The position numbers and the translations under genes are program-made. The notes below the pieces were generated by a model, which worked only from the letters and a program-made list of their open reading frames with translations, did no database searches and was not told the DNA's origin. Below are positions 32,124 to 32,331 of a stretch of DNA of 32,331 nt, one piece after another. The first letter of the stretch is position 1, and every line of letters starts with the position of its first letter. The stretch is taken from positions 1-32,331 of the forward strand of contig CALUVG010000022.1 of assembly GCA_944324165.1 (NCBI GenBank). Direction: 5' to 3'. This DNA comes from Candidatus Gastranaerophilales bacterium. GTDB taxonomy: Bacteria; Cyanobacteriota; Vampirovibrionia; Gastranaerophilales; Gastranaerophilaceae.

Positions 32124-32331
32124 AAGTTTTTACCTTTCTTTCTTTTTTATATTTCTGATACGTACTTAGCGTCCTAACGTCTTATCGTCTTATTGTCTTT
32201 TTTCTATCTAATAGTTCATTTTTTAATAGTTTATATAACTTTCACAAGCCTTTCAACTTGTGTCGAATTTTTGTTTGAGATCCCGCAAAGCGACAAATAT
32301 GGTGTATCGCGTCGAAACTGTTGCGGGATGA
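32124..32331. other. Upstream region of pilin-like gene 3, with octamers and an edge inverted repeat
   Basis: On the minus strand the 208 bp hold the ribosome site, octamers GACAATAA, GACGATAA, GACGTTAG and GACGCTAA (about 32165-32196), and a CACAAG/CTTGTG hairpin (about 32242-32262). No clear promoter was seen. At the right edge ATCCCGCAA (32280-32288) and TTGCGGGAT (32321-32329) form a perfect 9-bp inverted repeat around 32 bp. It may be the end of a small element cut off by the window. Confidence 0.6.

Noticed and set aside
1..32331. tRNA, rRNA, tmRNA or riboswitch genes
   Set aside because: By eye I found no TTCGAAT-type T-arm with matching acceptor stem and no recognisable riboswitch core in any gap. 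A tRNAscan or Infernal run would be needed to exclude small RNAs.

Overview
The window is AT-rich DNA using the standard bacterial code, with a Gram-negative style cell envelope. It carries a filamentous-haemagglutinin type adhesin, a Wzx-like flippase, and several prepilin-like proteins with FTLAEVLITLAIIGVV at the N-terminus. The abundance of these FTLAEV proteins, the crtE/ispA-like gene next to a divergent-PAP2 (DUF212) gene, the rpsB-tsf pair, and short tandem heptamer/octamer repeats resembling cyanobacterial STRRs all suggest a non-photosynthetic cyanobacterial relative (Melainabacteria/Vampirovibrionia, Gastranaerophilales-like). That assignment is inference from recalled family patterns; no database search was run.

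Layout. 1-2546 (-): a partial secreted adhesin with a TPS domain, a beta-helix-like body and a Ser-Asp repeat stalk that runs off the left edge. 2750-5580 (-): a polysaccharide flippase and rimO. 5694-7473: a small HTH-like protein, thymidine kinase and a TrmB-type regulator. 7605-10825 (+): an orphan oligopeptide ABC ATPase, an unrecognised HExxH protein, smpB and an Fmt-like formyltransferase. 10927-12699 (-): rpsB and tsf. 12952-15294 (+): the overlapping rsgA, ispA-like and DUF212 genes. 15425-18601 (+): a SWIM/SNF2 helicase. 18621-19885: a divergent XRE regulator and pilin-like gene. 20190-21584 (-): leucyl aminopeptidase. 21857-26361 (+): a tight run of rny, ymdB, a PHP phosphoesterase, a degenerate pseudopilin-like gene and a LOG-family gene. 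26362-27514: a second divergent XRE/pilin pair. 27656-29598 (-): a processive-type GT2 glycosyltransferase with apt. 29854-30132 (+): HU. 30182-32331: a repeat-dense region around a third pilin-like gene whose coding sequence carries one copy of a 133-bp perfect repeat.

Most genes are housekeeping (ribosome assembly and rescue, RNA decay, nucleotide salvage, isoprenoid synthesis). The accessory layer is the cell surface: the adhesin, the flippase, the GT2 enzyme and four pilin-like proteins.

Three patterns deserve attention. First, at least five genes (TrmB, ABC ATPase, smpB, rsgA, XRE1) have an ATG exactly 6 nt after a good -10 box and no Shine-Dalgarno sequence, so they should be transcribed as leaderless mRNAs, while neighbouring genes have normal SD sequences. 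Second, two unrelated pilin-like genes each sit opposite a small XRE regulator and share the same promoter form (TTGACA, 17 bp, TAATAT); one promoter lies under a perfect 14-bp inverted repeat. Third, the repeat-dense right end combines heptamer and octamer tandem repeats with the 133-bp element, which is translated in frame inside an exceptionally long prepilin leader.
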